From assembly GCF_001425445.1 (NCBI RefSeq), contig NZ_LMQU01000012.1, positions 20,278-84,277 on the forward strand: DNA of 64,000 nucleotides. The letters are read 5' to 3'. Origin of the DNA: Devosia sp. Leaf420. GTDB taxonomy: Bacteria; Pseudomonadota; Alphaproteobacteria; Rhizobiales; Devosiaceae. The position numbers and the translations under genes were made by a program. The notes beneath the pieces were generated by a model. That model ran no database searches. It saw only the letters and a program-made list of their open reading frames with translations, and was not told the DNA's origin. Positions within the stretch are counted from its first letter, which is position 1. The number at the start of each line of letters is the position of its first letter. Positions 16,928 through 26,169 of this stretch are shown here, piece by piece.

Positions 16928-17911
16928 CTAGGTTTTGCTCAGGATATTTCCGAACACGGACCAATCCGTACGGTTCGTTAGGTGCTCCAGCCCCAGAACA
17001 CCAAGCCAACTATTCCCAAACGGGTCCAGCGCAGGAGACCATGCCGCTATGGATGCGATGTGCGGCACGACAGCCAGGATGCCGCCGCCAACACCTGATT
17101 TTGCCGGCAGGCCAACCCGAAAAGCGAAGTCTCCGGACCCGTTGTACATACCACATGTCATCATTATGGAGAGGATGCGCCGGGCGCGTCGGGATGCTTG
17201 CAAACCTCGGTCCGATCGTTCGTCTGGACCCTCGTGCATAAGAAACCGCCCCGCTTTAGCGAGCCCAATGCAATCGAGGGAAATAGCGCATTGATGCACA
17301 TAGGCGTTCATAACGTCATCGACCGCATGGCGCAGATTGTCGTGGTGCTTGGCCATGAACAGCAATGATCGGTTGAGATCACCCCTAGCCTGATCGCTTT
17401 CCAGCACATCCGCGTCGACAGTGACGATTTCGTCGTCCATTTGCTGTTTGACGAAGCTCATCACCGAGCCATTCGCATCTTTCCCTTTTACATCGAGAAG
17501 AGAGTCGATCACGACGAGCGCGCCAGCATTGATGAAAGGGTTTCGCGGCACTCCTTTGAAGCGCTCGAGATCAATAATGGAATTGAACGCGTCTCCAGAT
17601 GGCTCTCGGCCGACTCTCTTCCAGAGCGTGTCACCGTGTCTTTGTAGCGCCACTTCAAGCGCGAATACTTTGGAAATAGACTGGATCGGAAATGCATTAG
17701 ATGCATCGCCGGCCTTTATAAGATCGCCTTCGCGGGTAAACACAGACAGACCAAATTTCGCAAAGTCCGCTTTGCGGGGCGCCGGTTTGTGGTGCTCGTC
17801 TGCCACCTTTTTTGCGTCTATATAGATCCGTTCAGCATGGTCCTTTACGTCCTTAACCGTCTCATCAAGAATTGTTTGTAACTCGAATACGCTGTGCTGA
17901 CGGTCTTTCAC
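16928..17911 (-). CDS. glsA: Glutaminase
   Basis: 327 residues from a GTG start with GGGAG seven bases upstream. The beta-lactamase-like glutaminase fold shows the Ser-x-x-Lys nucleophile motif (Ser78-Ile-Ser-Lys81 in FPIQSISKVFAL), NPFINAGALVV, ESDQARGDLNRSL, and the C-terminal TCGMYNGSGDFAFRVGLPAK followed by SGVGGGI. It hydrolyses glutamine to glutamate and ammonia in the cytoplasm. Length is close to the usual 305-310 with a slightly longer N-terminus. It stands alone and is more AT-rich than the adjacent glycan genes. Confidence 0.93.
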   Translation of the reverse strand: MKDRQHSVFELQTILDETVKDVKDHAERIYIDAKKVADEHHKPAPRKADFAKFGLSVFTREGDLIKAGDASNAFPIQSISKVFALEVALQRHGDTLWKRVGREPSGDAFNSIIDLERFKGVPRNPFINAGALVVIDSLLDVKGKDANGSVMSFVKQQMDDEIVTVDADVLESDQARGDLNRSLLFMAKHHDNLRHAVDDVMNAYVHQCAISLDCIGLAKAGRFLMHEGPDERSDRGLQASRRARRILSIMMTCGMYNGSGDFAFRVGLPAKSGVGGGILAVVPHIASIAAWSPALDPFGNSWLGVLGLEHLTNRTDWSVFGNILSKT

Positions 17912-18027
17912 TCAGAGTCTCCCATTTTCTGGTCAACGTGCGGCGAAGATTTGAGTGACAAGAATTGGAAGAATAAATGTCGACGCTTTTTGCGTGCTCC
18001 AACGCGTTCTAAGCGTAAGACCCAATC

Positions 18028-18055
18028 AAAAACCCGCGCCGTAGCGCGGGTTTTT
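18028..18055. terminator. Bidirectional intrinsic terminator
   Basis: A perfect palindrome AAAAACCCGCGC / GCGCGGGTTTTT with a 4-base loop at 18040-18043. The GC stem and flanking A and T runs make it work in both directions. It lies 20 bases downstream of the leftward PRC-barrel-like gene and ends that transcript ahead of the glutaminase gene. Confidence 0.9.
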
Positions 18056-18075
18056 CTGCGTTGTAGCGTTGAGTG

Positions 18076-18447
18076 TTAGTCGTTCCAGAGCTCGAGCTGC
18101 TGGGCGGCGGTGGGTTCGATCGCAAGGGACAGACGATTGGCTTCCCACGTAAATTGGTCGATTGGAACGATCACGTCGCCGTCAACGTAACCAGCGGCCT
18201 CTTCGAAATCGACAACCAGAGCTGTCGCGGTGGTCGCATCGGTACCGAGGACGGCTTCGACTTCACCGATTTTGATCCCTGCTGCGTCGTAGAGATCCCA
18301 GTCTTCGATCTGATCGACCGTGCTATTGAATGCAGCTACCTGCGCAGTGTCTTCCAGCTCGACCCACTGGGTCGGTGCTTGCGCCAATGCCGGTGCTGCA
18401 ACGAGCAGAGCGACGGCAGGAACCAAGGCGAAATTTGCTTTTTTCAT
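18076..18447 (-). CDS. Exported PRC-barrel-like protein
   Basis: 123 residues with a clear signal peptide (KKANFALVPAVALLVAAPALAQ). The mature part reads like a short PRC-barrel: DWDLYDAAGIKIGEVEAVLG, then TALVVDFEEAAGYVDGDVIVPIDQ, the usual strand pattern for this fold. Periplasmic single PRC-barrel proteins are common in Hyphomicrobiales and their role is unknown. It is a one-gene unit ended by the terminator at 18028-18055. Confidence 0.7.
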   Translation of the reverse strand: MKKANFALVPAVALLVAAPALAQAPTQWVELEDTAQVAAFNSTVDQIEDWDLYDAAGIKIGEVEAVLGTDATTATALVVDFEEAAGYVDGDVIVPIDQFTWEANRLSLAIEPTAAQQLELWND

Positions 18448-18788
18448 TCAGAAACTCCGTTTGCTACCGGAGAGGAACGCCCCAGGCATCGCATATGGTT
18501 GCCGGGCAAAATGTCGCGATTCCCGACCGCTAGTGTACCTGCCGCCGCTCGTGGGCCGTTGGCAGGTACGATGGTTGATCGCGACTCAGTCTCGTGCGAC
18601 TAGGGTCGCCATGCCGTCAGCACGGCCGCGGGCCATAGCCGATGATCATTAGCCGTTAGGGCTCCTGCCGCTACGCACCGCGCCATCGCGTGATCTCCCT
18701 TTCCAGGAACGCGTAAAGCTCCGTCGAGCGACCGAAAGGCGCCGGTCAGTGCTAAAGAATGGAGCGACTTTTCCAGCAGTGCTCTACC
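18448..18788. other. Intergenic region
   Basis: About 340 bases between the PRC-barrel-like gene and the end of the thiamine-linked operon. I see no gene or clear repeat. It should include the promoter of the PRC-barrel-like gene near 18450-18520. Confidence 0.4.
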
Positions 18789-20090
18789 CTACGGCAGCCG
18801 TAGACGGGCCCGCAGGGTCGCTTGTTCGTCTGTTGCAAACACGGCGCGCTCGAGGAGTTGCGGGACTACCAGATCGATAAAGCTCTGCAGGTCAGCGGGC
18901 ATAATTGGGGCCATGACGTTGAAACCGTCGGCCGCTTCATTGTCGAACCACAACTGCATCGTCGTCGCAATGTCCGAGCCGGTGCCGACTGCGAGCAGGT
19001 GCCCCCGTCCACTTGCCATGCGCATCAACAATTGGCGCAAGGTCATGCTGCCGCGGCAGGCGATGTTGACCAACACAGCGACACGGCTCTGGCTCGATTG
19101 AGTTGGCGCAGCATGAGCGCGAACGGTGTCGGGCAAGGGTGCGTCGAGATCCGCATGGGAAAGATCGGTGCCAAGGAATTCGGAAAGCTTGGCGAGGACG
19201 TGTTCGATGACCATGAAGCTGTTCATCTGCGCAAGGCGGTCTTCAGCCTCACCCAGGGTGGGAGCGGCGATGGGCACAATGCCGGGATAGATAAGAAGGC
19301 TTTCGGGGGCTCGGCCATGCTGAACGGCCCGCGCCTTCATGTCACGATAGAAGGCCCGCGCATCGCCAAGGTCGGACTGTACTGTGAAAACCAAGTCGGC
19401 ATAGCGGGCGGCAAAGTCTCGCCCGGCTTCGGAGGCGCCGGCCTGTGCAAGGATGGGGCGACCCTGCGGCGAGCGCGGCACATTAAGCGGACCACGGCTG
19501 CGGACAAAGGGACCTTCATGATCGATGGGCCGCACCTTGGCGAGATCGAGGTAGCGGCCCGATTGTTTTTCGGCAATTCGGGCGTCGGCCTGCCAGGAAT
19601 CCCACAGGGCAATGACAGCCTGGGTGACATCGGCGGCGCGAGCATAGCGCTCGGCGTGATCGGGCATGGCATCGAGCCCGAAATTATAGGATTCGAGCGG
19701 GTTGGAGGAGGTGACGATGTTCCAGCCCGCGCGTCCCTTGCTGATGTGATCGAGGGAGGCAAAGCGCCGGGCGAGATGGAATGGGTGGTCGAAGCTGGTC
19801 GAGGCGGTGCCGATGAGGCCGATGCGGCTGGTCACTGACGCAAGTGCCGCGAGGATAATCAGCGGGTCCATGGCATCGCAGAGATGCCGGTCCGCACTGT
19901 GCTGGAGCGCCAGCACATCGCCCAGAAACAACGCGTCGAAGCCACCGTCTTCGGCGCGCCGGGCAATGTCGATCCAATAGTTGAGATCCGTCGAGGCCAG
20001 GGCATTGCTTTCGGGCATGCGCCAGCCGGCCTCGTGGCTGCCAAGTCCGAAGATGACGGCATTGAGGCCCATGCGCCGGCCTTTGCTCAT
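18789..20090 (-). CDS. FMN-dependent monooxygenase, NtaA/SnaA/DszA (bacterial luciferase-like) family
   Basis: 433 residues of the luciferase-like TIM barrel. Typical stretches are LNYWIDIARRAEDGGFDALFLGDV near 31-54, LIILAALASVTSRIGLIGTASTSF, HPFHLARRFASLDHISKGRAGWNIVTS (about 104-130) and ILAQAGASEAGRDFAARYADLVF. These two-component enzymes use reduced FMN and O2 to cleave C-N or C-S bonds or to oxygenate. No flavin reductase gene is nearby. It overlaps the thiY-like gene by ATGA and so belongs to the TPP-riboswitch operon. That points to a role in handling a thiamine breakdown product or pyrimidine precursor, which is inference. Confidence 0.85.
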   Translation of the reverse strand: MSKGRRMGLNAVIFGLGSHEAGWRMPESNALASTDLNYWIDIARRAEDGGFDALFLGDVLALQHSADRHLCDAMDPLIILAALASVTSRIGLIGTASTSFDHPFHLARRFASLDHISKGRAGWNIVTSSNPLESYNFGLDAMPDHAERYARAADVTQAVIALWDSWQADARIAEKQSGRYLDLAKVRPIDHEGPFVRSRGPLNVPRSPQGRPILAQAGASEAGRDFAARYADLVFTVQSDLGDARAFYRDMKARAVQHGRAPESLLIYPGIVPIAAPTLGEAEDRLAQMNSFMVIEHVLAKLSEFLGTDLSHADLDAPLPDTVRAHAAPTQSSQSRVAVLVNIACRGSMTLRQLLMRMASGRGHLLAVGTGSDIATTMQLWFDNEAADGFNVMAPIMPADLQSFIDLVVPQLLERAVFATDEQATLRARLRLP

Positions 20091-21094
20091 GGTGCGGTGT
20101 CGAGATAATCGTTGGAGTAATAGGCGGTGAAATCGGGCTTGGCGGTTACCGGGGCGCCATTGCCATCCTTGAGAATGCCGGCATCGAAGAGAAATGTGCC
20201 AATAGCTTCCATTTTGGCAGGATCGATGGTGCCGATCGCGCCATTTTTGCCCCGGATATAGTGCCCATCGATCAAGGCCTCCAGCGAGGCCCGGACAAAG
20301 TCCCGGTCGAGCAACATATCGGCATTGGCTGCGACGAGAATGTCGGTAGCCTCGTCGGGATGGGCGATGGCATAGTCATAGCCGCGCTGGCTGGCCGTGA
20401 TGAACGCTTTGGCGGTGTCCGCGTTGCGGGCAAGGTAGGCATTGCTGGTGCTAATGAAATTGGTGTGCTGGTCGGGCACGCCGAAATCGGCGTAGCGGAA
20501 GGAACGCTGGGCGGGGCCGTCGCGCTCGGCTTTAATGCCTTCCCAGGTGTAGACTTCGAGGGTGAAATCGACGGCACCATTGGCAAGCGCTTCATAGGCG
20601 GAGGTGCCAAGGGTGACGGTCTCGAACTCGCCCTTACCGCCATCATGACGGATGATCGTGTCGATCAGGGCGCTCTCCCATGCGCTGCCGAAGCCGCCAT
20701 AGATTTTGCCATCGAGATCTCTGGGAGACTGGATGTCCTGCTGGGCGGCATTGAAGACGAGGCGGCCGGTTTCGGTCTGGACCAGGGCATAGGTTGCCAC
20801 CAGATCGGCCCCGGCGGTGCGCTGCGTGAAAAGGCCGATAGAGCCCAGAATACCGAAATCGGCGACCTGATTGGCGACCAGCGTGCCAGCAGATGTATCG
20901 GTATAGGGCAGGATTTCGACGGCGAGCCCAGCCTCCTCGTAAAAGCCCTTGGCCTTGGCAACATAAAGGCCGATGTGATTGGTATTGGGCGTCCAGTCGA
21001 GCGCAATGGAGACGGGTGTGCCCTGGGCAAGGGCCGGGGTTGCGACCAGACTGACGGCGAGGCCGAGCGCTATCATCAAACGGGAAATGGGCAT
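20087..21094 (-). CDS. thiY: ABC transporter substrate-binding protein, ThiY/NMT1-like
   Basis: 335 residues with a signal peptide (IALGLAVSLVATPALAQ) and the NMT1/THI5 fold: SIALDWTPNTNHIGLYVAKAKGFYEEAGL, DFGILGSIGLF and DGKIYGGFGSAWESAL. ThiY homologues bind formylaminopyrimidine or hydroxymethylpyrimidine in the periplasm for salvage into thiamine. GGAGGA precedes the ATG. The gene follows the ATPase and sits in a five-gene operon behind a TPP riboswitch with a YkoF protein, which supports a pyrimidine ligand over the other ligands of this superfamily. Confidence 0.85.
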   Translation of the reverse strand: MPISRLMIALGLAVSLVATPALAQGTPVSIALDWTPNTNHIGLYVAKAKGFYEEAGLAVEILPYTDTSAGTLVANQVADFGILGSIGLFTQRTAGADLVATYALVQTETGRLVFNAAQQDIQSPRDLDGKIYGGFGSAWESALIDTIIRHDGGKGEFETVTLGTSAYEALANGAVDFTLEVYTWEGIKAERDGPAQRSFRYADFGVPDQHTNFISTSNAYLARNADTAKAFITASQRGYDYAIAHPDEATDILVAANADMLLDRDFVRASLEALIDGHYIRGKNGAIGTIDPAKMEAIGTFLFDAGILKDGNGAPVTAKPDFTAYYSNDYLDTAP

Positions 21095-21097
21095 GAA

Positions 21098-21847
21098 TTA
21101 GTCCTCCGGATTGAGCAGGGTCTGCAAAATTCGAGCTTCGAGGGCCGCAAGCTCGGGTGACCCGACGCTGTGGCGTGGGTGATCAAGGGGCACTTGAAAA
21201 TGGTGGGCGACGCAGGCCGGGCGGGCCGACAGCACATAGATGCGGTCCGAGAGCAGCACGGCCTCGCGCACATCATGGGTGATCAGCAGCACAGTCCAGC
21301 GATGTCGGGTCCACATGTCGGCGAGCCAGCGCTGCATCTGGGCGCGGGTGAGGGCATCTAGAGCGCCGAAGGGCTCATCGAGCAGCAGCATTGGGCGTTG
21401 CTGGACGACTGTGCGCAGCAAGGCGGCGCGTTGGCGCATGCCGCCGGATAGCTGGGCGGGATAATGGTTTTCGAACCCGGCAAGGCCGAATTCTTCAAAG
21501 AGCGGGATAACCCTGGCACGGGCGGCCTGGCGGCCGAGACCCTGGACTTCAAGACCAAGCGTGGTGTTGCCGATGATGCGACGCCAGGGCATGAGCGCAT
21601 CGCCTTGCGGCATGAAGGCGAAGCGATGCTGCGCTGGCGTGAGCGGCTGGTCATCGAGCAGCATCTGGCCGCCATCGGGTGCGATGGCGCCGGTCAGCAA
21701 TTGCAGGATGGTGGATTTGCCGGCCCCGGACGGGCCGAGGATCGAGACGAATTCACCCGGCTGAACGCTGAGATTGATATCGGCGAGAACGTGAGTGTGC
21801 CCGAAGCTCTTACGTAATCTTTTGAGGTCTAGACGGGCGGAACTCAT
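21098..21847 (-). CDS. thiZ: ABC transporter ATP-binding protein, ThiZ-like
   Basis: 249 residues from ATG 21847, which overlaps the permease stop codon (ATGA). Walker A is GPSGAGKST (about 42-50), the signature is LSGGMRQRAALLR, Walker B is MLLLDEPFGALDALTR, and the His switch lies in LLITHDVREAVLLSD. It powers the importer formed with the permease and the ThiY-like protein. The frame extends 27 bases further upstream, but the overlap start is preferred. Confidence 0.88.
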   Translation of the reverse strand: MSSARLDLKRLRKSFGHTHVLADINLSVQPGEFVSILGPSGAGKSTILQLLTGAIAPDGGQMLLDDQPLTPAQHRFAFMPQGDALMPWRRIIGNTTLGLEVQGLGRQAARARVIPLFEEFGLAGFENHYPAQLSGGMRQRAALLRTVVQQRPMLLLDEPFGALDALTRAQMQRWLADMWTRHRWTVLLITHDVREAVLLSDRIYVLSARPACVAHHFQVPLDHPRHSVGSPELAALEARILQTLLNPED

Positions 21848-22638
21848 GGACGGGCCTCCGTCAGCCGGGCCCACGGCATGGCGGCGCGCTGCAGGAAGAC
21901 GGTGGCGCCAAAAAGCAGCAGCGTGAGCGTGGCGCTGACAAAGACCGCAGCAAGGACGAGATCGGGGCGGAAATTGTTCTTGGCATTGAGGATATAGATG
22001 CCGAGGCCCCGGGCTGCGCCGGCATATTCGGCAAAGATGGCGCCCACCACGGCATAGGTGATGGAAATGCGCAGGCCTGCAAAGAAATAAGGCAGTGCCG
22101 AGGGCAGGCGGGCCATAACGAAAATGCGCCAGCGGGACGCACCCATTGAGGCGAGCAGGGCTGAGATATTGCGGTCGGTGGCTTCATAGCCCTGGGTTAG
22201 GGCGACAAGCATGGGGAAGAAGGTCACGAGCGCGACCAGCACGATTTTGGGTGTGAGACCAAAGCCGAACCACAGCACAATCAGTGGCGCGATGGCGACC
22301 AGCGGCAGGGTCTGCGTGATGATGAATACGGGAAACAGCGCCCGGCGCAGCTGTCGAAAAAAGTCGATCAGGATTGAAAAGAGAAAGGCGACGATGAGGG
22401 AGGACGCAAAGCCGAATGTGGTGGCTTGAAACGTTGCGATCGTATGGCAAGCGAGGGCTTCGCGCTGCTCGTAACCCTGGACGATGATGCGCGTGGGCGC
22501 TGGCAGGGCGGTAGGCGAAATGCCCCAAAGTTGCACATAGGTCTCCCAGGTCAGGATCAGCGTGGAGACTGAGGCAATGGCCGGGCCGGCATGGCGGATA
22601 AAGCGCGCGAAGAGTCGCGACGGGGCGGTAATGGACAT
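21844..22638 (-). CDS. thiX: ABC transporter permease, ThiX-like
   Basis: 264 residues with about six membrane helices. The binding-protein-dependent permease loop is visible as EAA-type ATDRNISALLASMGASRWRIFVMARLPSALPYFFAG (about 160-195, given here only in part as the Glu-Ala-Ala-like region). It forms the membrane channel with the ThiZ-like ATPase. It starts 15 bases after the ykoF-like stop codon and overlaps the ATPase gene. Confidence 0.86.
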   Translation of the reverse strand: MSITAPSRLFARFIRHAGPAIASVSTLILTWETYVQLWGISPTALPAPTRIIVQGYEQREALACHTIATFQATTFGFASSLIVAFLFSILIDFFRQLRRALFPVFIITQTLPLVAIAPLIVLWFGFGLTPKIVLVALVTFFPMLVALTQGYEATDRNISALLASMGASRWRIFVMARLPSALPYFFAGLRISITYAVVGAIFAEYAGAARGLGIYILNAKNNFRPDLVLAAVFVSATLTLLLFGATVFLQRAAMPWARLTEARP

Positions 22639-22653
22639 GAATGGCCCTCGGGT

Positions 22654-23262
22654 TCAGCGCGCGCTGGGGCTGTTGGCTGAAACCGTCAGATCGATGGTGA
22701 CATGGCCTTGTGGCGGGCCGAAGCGGCAGAAGGCCTGCTCGATGGTGGCAAAGAGCGCGCCGGTATCGCCACTGAGCTTGGTGGCGAAATGCTTGGACTT
22801 CTCGAAGGTGCCTGACTGCTTGAGGAAGTCGATGCAGCCATAGATTTCGTCCATATGGTTGCCTTGGCCCAGGACGTAAAGCGAGAGCTGGACCACAGAG
22901 AACACGCCGATGTGGGGGGCATTTTGTACCGCAGTCAGCGCCGCGGCCTGCCGTTCGGCCAAGGGTGCAGCGGTGCCGTCGAATTGGGTCGAATTGCAGA
23001 TGGGATCGTCGGGCTCGCCGGGGCAGCCGCGCGAAATGGTGGCCGAGAGCACGCAATGTTTGCCGGTCCGGGCGGTGGCGCTGAAGAGATCGCGCATGGC
23101 CGGAAACAGCACTTCGGGCGGACCGACGAGCAGAGTGGAAATATCGTCGGTTTCAATGCGCAACTGGTCGCGATAGGGATCGAGCGCGCCCAAAGCACTG
23201 ATGATGACGCCGACGAAATCGTCGGTCATTGGGTATAGGGATATCTGTGCGCCCGAAAACAT
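22654..23262 (-). CDS. ykoF: YkoF-family thiamine/hydroxymethylpyrimidine-binding protein
   Basis: 202 residues with two repeated ferredoxin-like halves, as in Bacillus YkoF: AQISLYPMTDDFVGVIISALGAL near 5-27 and VVQLSLYVLGQGNHMDEIYGCIDFL near 122-146. Each half pairs an alternating strand (QISLYP, QLSLYV) with a helix. YkoF binds thiamine or its pyrimidine part in the cytoplasm. It is the first gene of the operon; its GAGG ribosome site lies directly after the TPP riboswitch aptamer, so translation start is likely what the switch controls. Confidence 0.85.
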   Translation of the reverse strand: MFSGAQISLYPMTDDFVGVIISALGALDPYRDQLRIETDDISTLLVGPPEVLFPAMRDLFSATARTGKHCVLSATISRGCPGEPDDPICNSTQFDGTAAPLAERQAAALTAVQNAPHIGVFSVVQLSLYVLGQGNHMDEIYGCIDFLKQSGTFEKSKHFATKLSGDTGALFATIEQAFCRFGPPQGHVTIDLTVSANSPSAR

Positions 23263-23267
23263 GGCCC

Positions 23268-23360
23268 GCCTCGCTCCGCTGGTATTACCCAGATCAGCTA
23301 TAGGGTCCGAAGGCTTCCCGCCCTCATCTCAGCCCCGACCTACGGAGCACCCCTGTGGAT
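23268..23360 (-). promoter_or_regulatory. TPP (thi-box) riboswitch
   Basis: On the reverse strand the leader contains the thi-box core in order: AGGGGTGCTCCG (near 23346-23357), GGGGCTGAGATG (CTGAGA at 23327-23332), ACCCTATAGCTGATCTGG and GGTAATACCAGCGGAGC (23274-23287). The CTGAGA and CTGATCTGGGTAATACC strings match the universally conserved thiamine pyrophosphate pocket. GAGG of the ykoF ribosome site follows within a few bases, suggesting that bound TPP hides the ribosome site. It controls the five-gene operon 23262-18789. Confidence 0.95.
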
Positions 23361-23924
23361 ATGGGCACCATATGCGCTGCTGGTCGCAGAACGCAAGCCT
23401 TCTTAAATCAGAGGTAAGGTGAAGAGGCCGGCGAACTGATGTCGGCTGCCTGGTGCGGGTCCCGGTGAACGGAGCCGCAGAAACGGGTGATATTCATCAG
23501 GGCGCTGTCGCGCTGATCCTGATGGCTCTACCCGCTGTCCGCATCAACGCAAAAAGGTTTTCACCGAGTAGAGGGGGCAAGCTAGAGGAGGCTGAGAGCC
23601 AGTCAGTCGGATGCTCACGGTGCCCCGCTGCGCCAAGCGGCATTTCTGGGCCGTGAGTTCGACCGTTTGCAATCTTTAGGAATGTTAGTCCTACAACGAC
23701 GCTCATGCGGCGAGCCTGTCTCGATGAGAAAATTGTCTCGTGCGACCTCTCATTCTTGGGGGAAGCCGCTTGGTGGCGGAGTAGGGCGTTCGGGGAAATG
23801 TCCGATAACGCCCGTTGCCACAGATGCAGTGGCACGTTGCGACCCTGTTTCGGCCATTCCCACTGGATTTGGTTTTGCGTTGACCGGACATGCGAGTGAT
23901 GACGCCGCGTGCTAAGTCAGAGCA
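23361..23924. other. Intergenic region upstream of the riboswitch
   Basis: About 560 bases. The promoter of the thiamine operon should lie within the first 100 bases of the reverse strand. Further right I find no gene of any known family on either strand. Confidence 0.4.
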
Positions 23925-24395
23925 ATGGCTATACGCAGGATCATGATTATCGGCGGCCCTGGATCAGGCAAGACCTGGCTCGCTCGACGTCTTGGTCGTC
24001 GTTATGAACTACCCGTCCACGCCGTTGATGAGGAGGTGTGGGATCCGCTTGGAAACCTGCGAGCTCCAGACGATATCGATGCACGCGTGCGCCGGCTGAC
24101 GGCCCAAGAAAAGTGGATCATCGAGGGTGGCAACAGCAGGACCTATATAGATCGGGTTCAACGCGCTGACGCTATTATTCGAATGGCGCCACCGGTGTGG
24201 CTCCGGCTATCTCGCGTGCTTCGTCGGGATGGCATTCGGATCCAACTTCTCCGCTGGACGCTTCGATATGATGAGGTATTTGGACCAAAAGATAGGCTGG
24301 CGCTCGAGAGCGGGCAGGTTAGCGCAACGTGCATAGAGATTGGTTCGAATACCGAATTGCTTCGACTGCTTCGCGGTGGAATCGAGGAGTTCTGA
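23925..24395 (+). CDS. P-loop kinase-like protein (topology-modulation/adenylate-kinase-like family)
   Basis: 156 residues beginning RRIMIIGGPGSGKTWLARRLG, a Walker A P-loop at about 10-17. It continues with PVHAVDEEVWDP and EKWIIEGGNSRTYIDRVQRADAIIRM, which match the family annotated as DNA topology modulation protein (FlaR-like) and shikimate/adenylate-kinase relatives. The Arg-rich lid VLRRDGIR is also typical. Its substrate is unknown. It is a one-gene unit with a weak ribosome site. Confidence 0.7.
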   Translation: MAIRRIMIIGGPGSGKTWLARRLGRRYELPVHAVDEEVWDPLGNLRAPDDIDARVRRLTAQEKWIIEGGNSRTYIDRVQRADAIIRMAPPVWLRLSRVLRRDGIRIQLLRWTLRYDEVFGPKDRLALESGQVSATCIEIGSNTELLRLLRGGIEEF

Positions 24396-24693
24396 ACCGT
24401 CGCGGAGTTGGCGATCAACCTCATTTGCTACTGTCTCGATTTCAGCAGACCGACTGTTTGGCGGACATCGGATTGGCAGTCTGAACGACCGGGCGCGTTG
24501 CGGACTGTGCCTACGAACTCCAAGGGTGATTTTGATCGTGCTTTGACGTTGCAAAAGGCTGTCGCAACTTCGAGGGCGGCCGGCTCAGGCTATGGAAACC
24601 TAATGGGTAGACATTCGTTCTGATCGCGATCGATCGGGATGCGATCGCTGTTCTGCAGCCAAGCCTTGGGCGCTGCCGATAAAGGATGAATGG

Positions 24694-26169
24694 ATGGTTC
24701 GGCGAGACGGTGGCGCCCCGCTTCTACCAGGCGTCAATTGTTATCGGGTCGAGACCGCTACGCGAGCTTCTGTCATCATCGATGCGGATGACTATTTCCG
24801 CGTTGCGCGAGCAGCGATGCTGAAGGCGAAAAAGCGCATCGTGTTGATCGGTTGGGACTTTGATGCCCGCATCCGGTTGGGCGCTCCCACGAACGATGGT
24901 GCGCCTGAAAAAGTCGGCGACTTCATCTATTGGCTCGTTCAGCAGAACCCTGAACTTGAAGTCTTTCTGCTGCGTTGGGATCTAGGTGCCCTCAAGATGC
25001 TGGCTCGCGGCTCCACCATTTTCACCGTCTTCAAATGGATGAGCCATAGACGTATTCACACCAAGCTCGATGGAGCCCATCCGCCAGCGGCATCGCACCA
25101 CCAAAAGATCGTCGTGATCGACGAGGCGCTGGCCTTTTGTGGCGGCATCGACATGACCGAGGACCGCTGGGACACACGCGACCATGTCCACGAGGACCCA
25201 CGCCGCGTGCGTCCGAATGGCAAGCCGCACAAACCCTGGCATGACGCCACAACGGCATTGGAAGGGCCGATTGCACGCACACTCGCCGACATCGCACGCG
25301 ATCGATGGATCACGGCCGGAGGAAGGCCAATGCCAGAACTGGGCAAGCAGCAATCGCCTTGGCCTGACGCTCTCGATGCGCAATTCGTTGATGTGCCCAT
25401 CGCAGTCTCTCGTTCTGCGCCTGAGATCGACGGCCGGCCGTCAGTTCTCGAGATCGAGCACCTGTATCTCGATCAGATTGCCAGGGCAAAACGCTACATC
25501 TATGCCGAAAGCCAATATTTCGCGTCGCGGCGGGTGGCTGAAGCAATGGCGAAGCGCCTCCAGGAGGCCGATGGACCCGAAATCGTCGTCATCAACCCCG
25601 ATAGCGCGCAAGGTTGGCTGGAGCCCCTGGCGATGGACACCGCCCGTGCTCGCCTTTATCAGGCGCTGAACCGGCTGGACACGCATGGGCGCTTTCGGAT
25701 TTACACGCCGGTCACCAGTGGCGGCGAGCCAATCTACGTCCACGCTAAAATCCTTATCATCGATGACGAGGTCGTACGCATCGGCTCGTCAAATCTGAAC
25801 AATCGCTCCATGCGCCTCGACACCGAATGCGACGTCACTATCGATGCGACGTTTGCTCAGAATGAAGCTGTCAGTGAAACGGTCAGGGCCATTCGCAATA
25901 GCTTACTCGGAGAGCATCTTGCCGTTTCGCCCGACATCCTCGAGCGGGAAGTGAACGCGCGAGGACTGATCGGTGCCATCGAAGGCCTGCGTAACAATGG
26001 CAAATCTCTGGTCCCATACGCTCCTGAGGATTTAAGCGCCGTCGAGGCATGGCTCGCGGACCACGAGGTTTTGGATCCAGAGGGTCCCGAAGAGATTTTC
26101 GAAGCTTTCACGAAGCGCGGGCTTTTCCGTCGCTTGCGTAAGCCGAAGATCAATCTGGGGCGACCCTGA
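24694..26169 (+). CDS. Phospholipase D-family protein (two HKD motifs)
   Basis: 491 residues with AAAGGA seven bases before the ATG. Two HxKxxxxD motifs are present: HHQKIVVIDEALAFCGGIDMT (about 130-150) and HAKILIIDDEVVRIGSSNLNNR (about 350-371). Between them lie RWITAGGR and ESQYFASRRVAEAMAKRL. This layout fits the bacterial PLD/cardiolipin-synthase-like group that cleaves or transfers phosphatidyl groups. There is no signal peptide or evident membrane helix, so it is probably cytoplasmic or membrane-peripheral. It stands alone. Confidence 0.88.
   Translation: MVRRDGGAPLLPGVNCYRVETATRASVIIDADDYFRVARAAMLKAKKRIVLIGWDFDARIRLGAPTNDGAPEKVGDFIYWLVQQNPELEVFLLRWDLGALKMLARGSTIFTVFKWMSHRRIHTKLDGAHPPAASHHQKIVVIDEALAFCGGIDMTEDRWDTRDHVHEDPRRVRPNGKPHKPWHDATTALEGPIARTLADIARDRWITAGGRPMPELGKQQSPWPDALDAQFVDVPIAVSRSAPEIDGRPSVLEIEHLYLDQIARAKRYIYAESQYFASRRVAEAMAKRLQEADGPEIVVINPDSAQGWLEPLAMDTARARLYQALNRLDTHGRFRIYTPVTSGGEPIYVHAKILIIDDEVVRIGSSNLNNRSMRLDTECDVTIDATFAQNEAVSETVRAIRNSLLGEHLAVSPDILEREVNARGLIGAIEGLRNNGKSLVPYAPEDLSAVEAWLADHEVLDPEGPEEIFEAFTKRGLFRRLRKPKINLGRP

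Noticed and set aside
22184..23056. Minus-strand open frame (290 codons) overlapping ykoF and thiX
   Set aside because: Same strand but out of frame with two well-supported genes; its Arg/His-rich sequence has no fold pattern.
23497..23835. Possible minus-strand gene upstream of the TPP riboswitch
   Set aside because: Ser/Arg-rich chance frame without domain or ribosome site.
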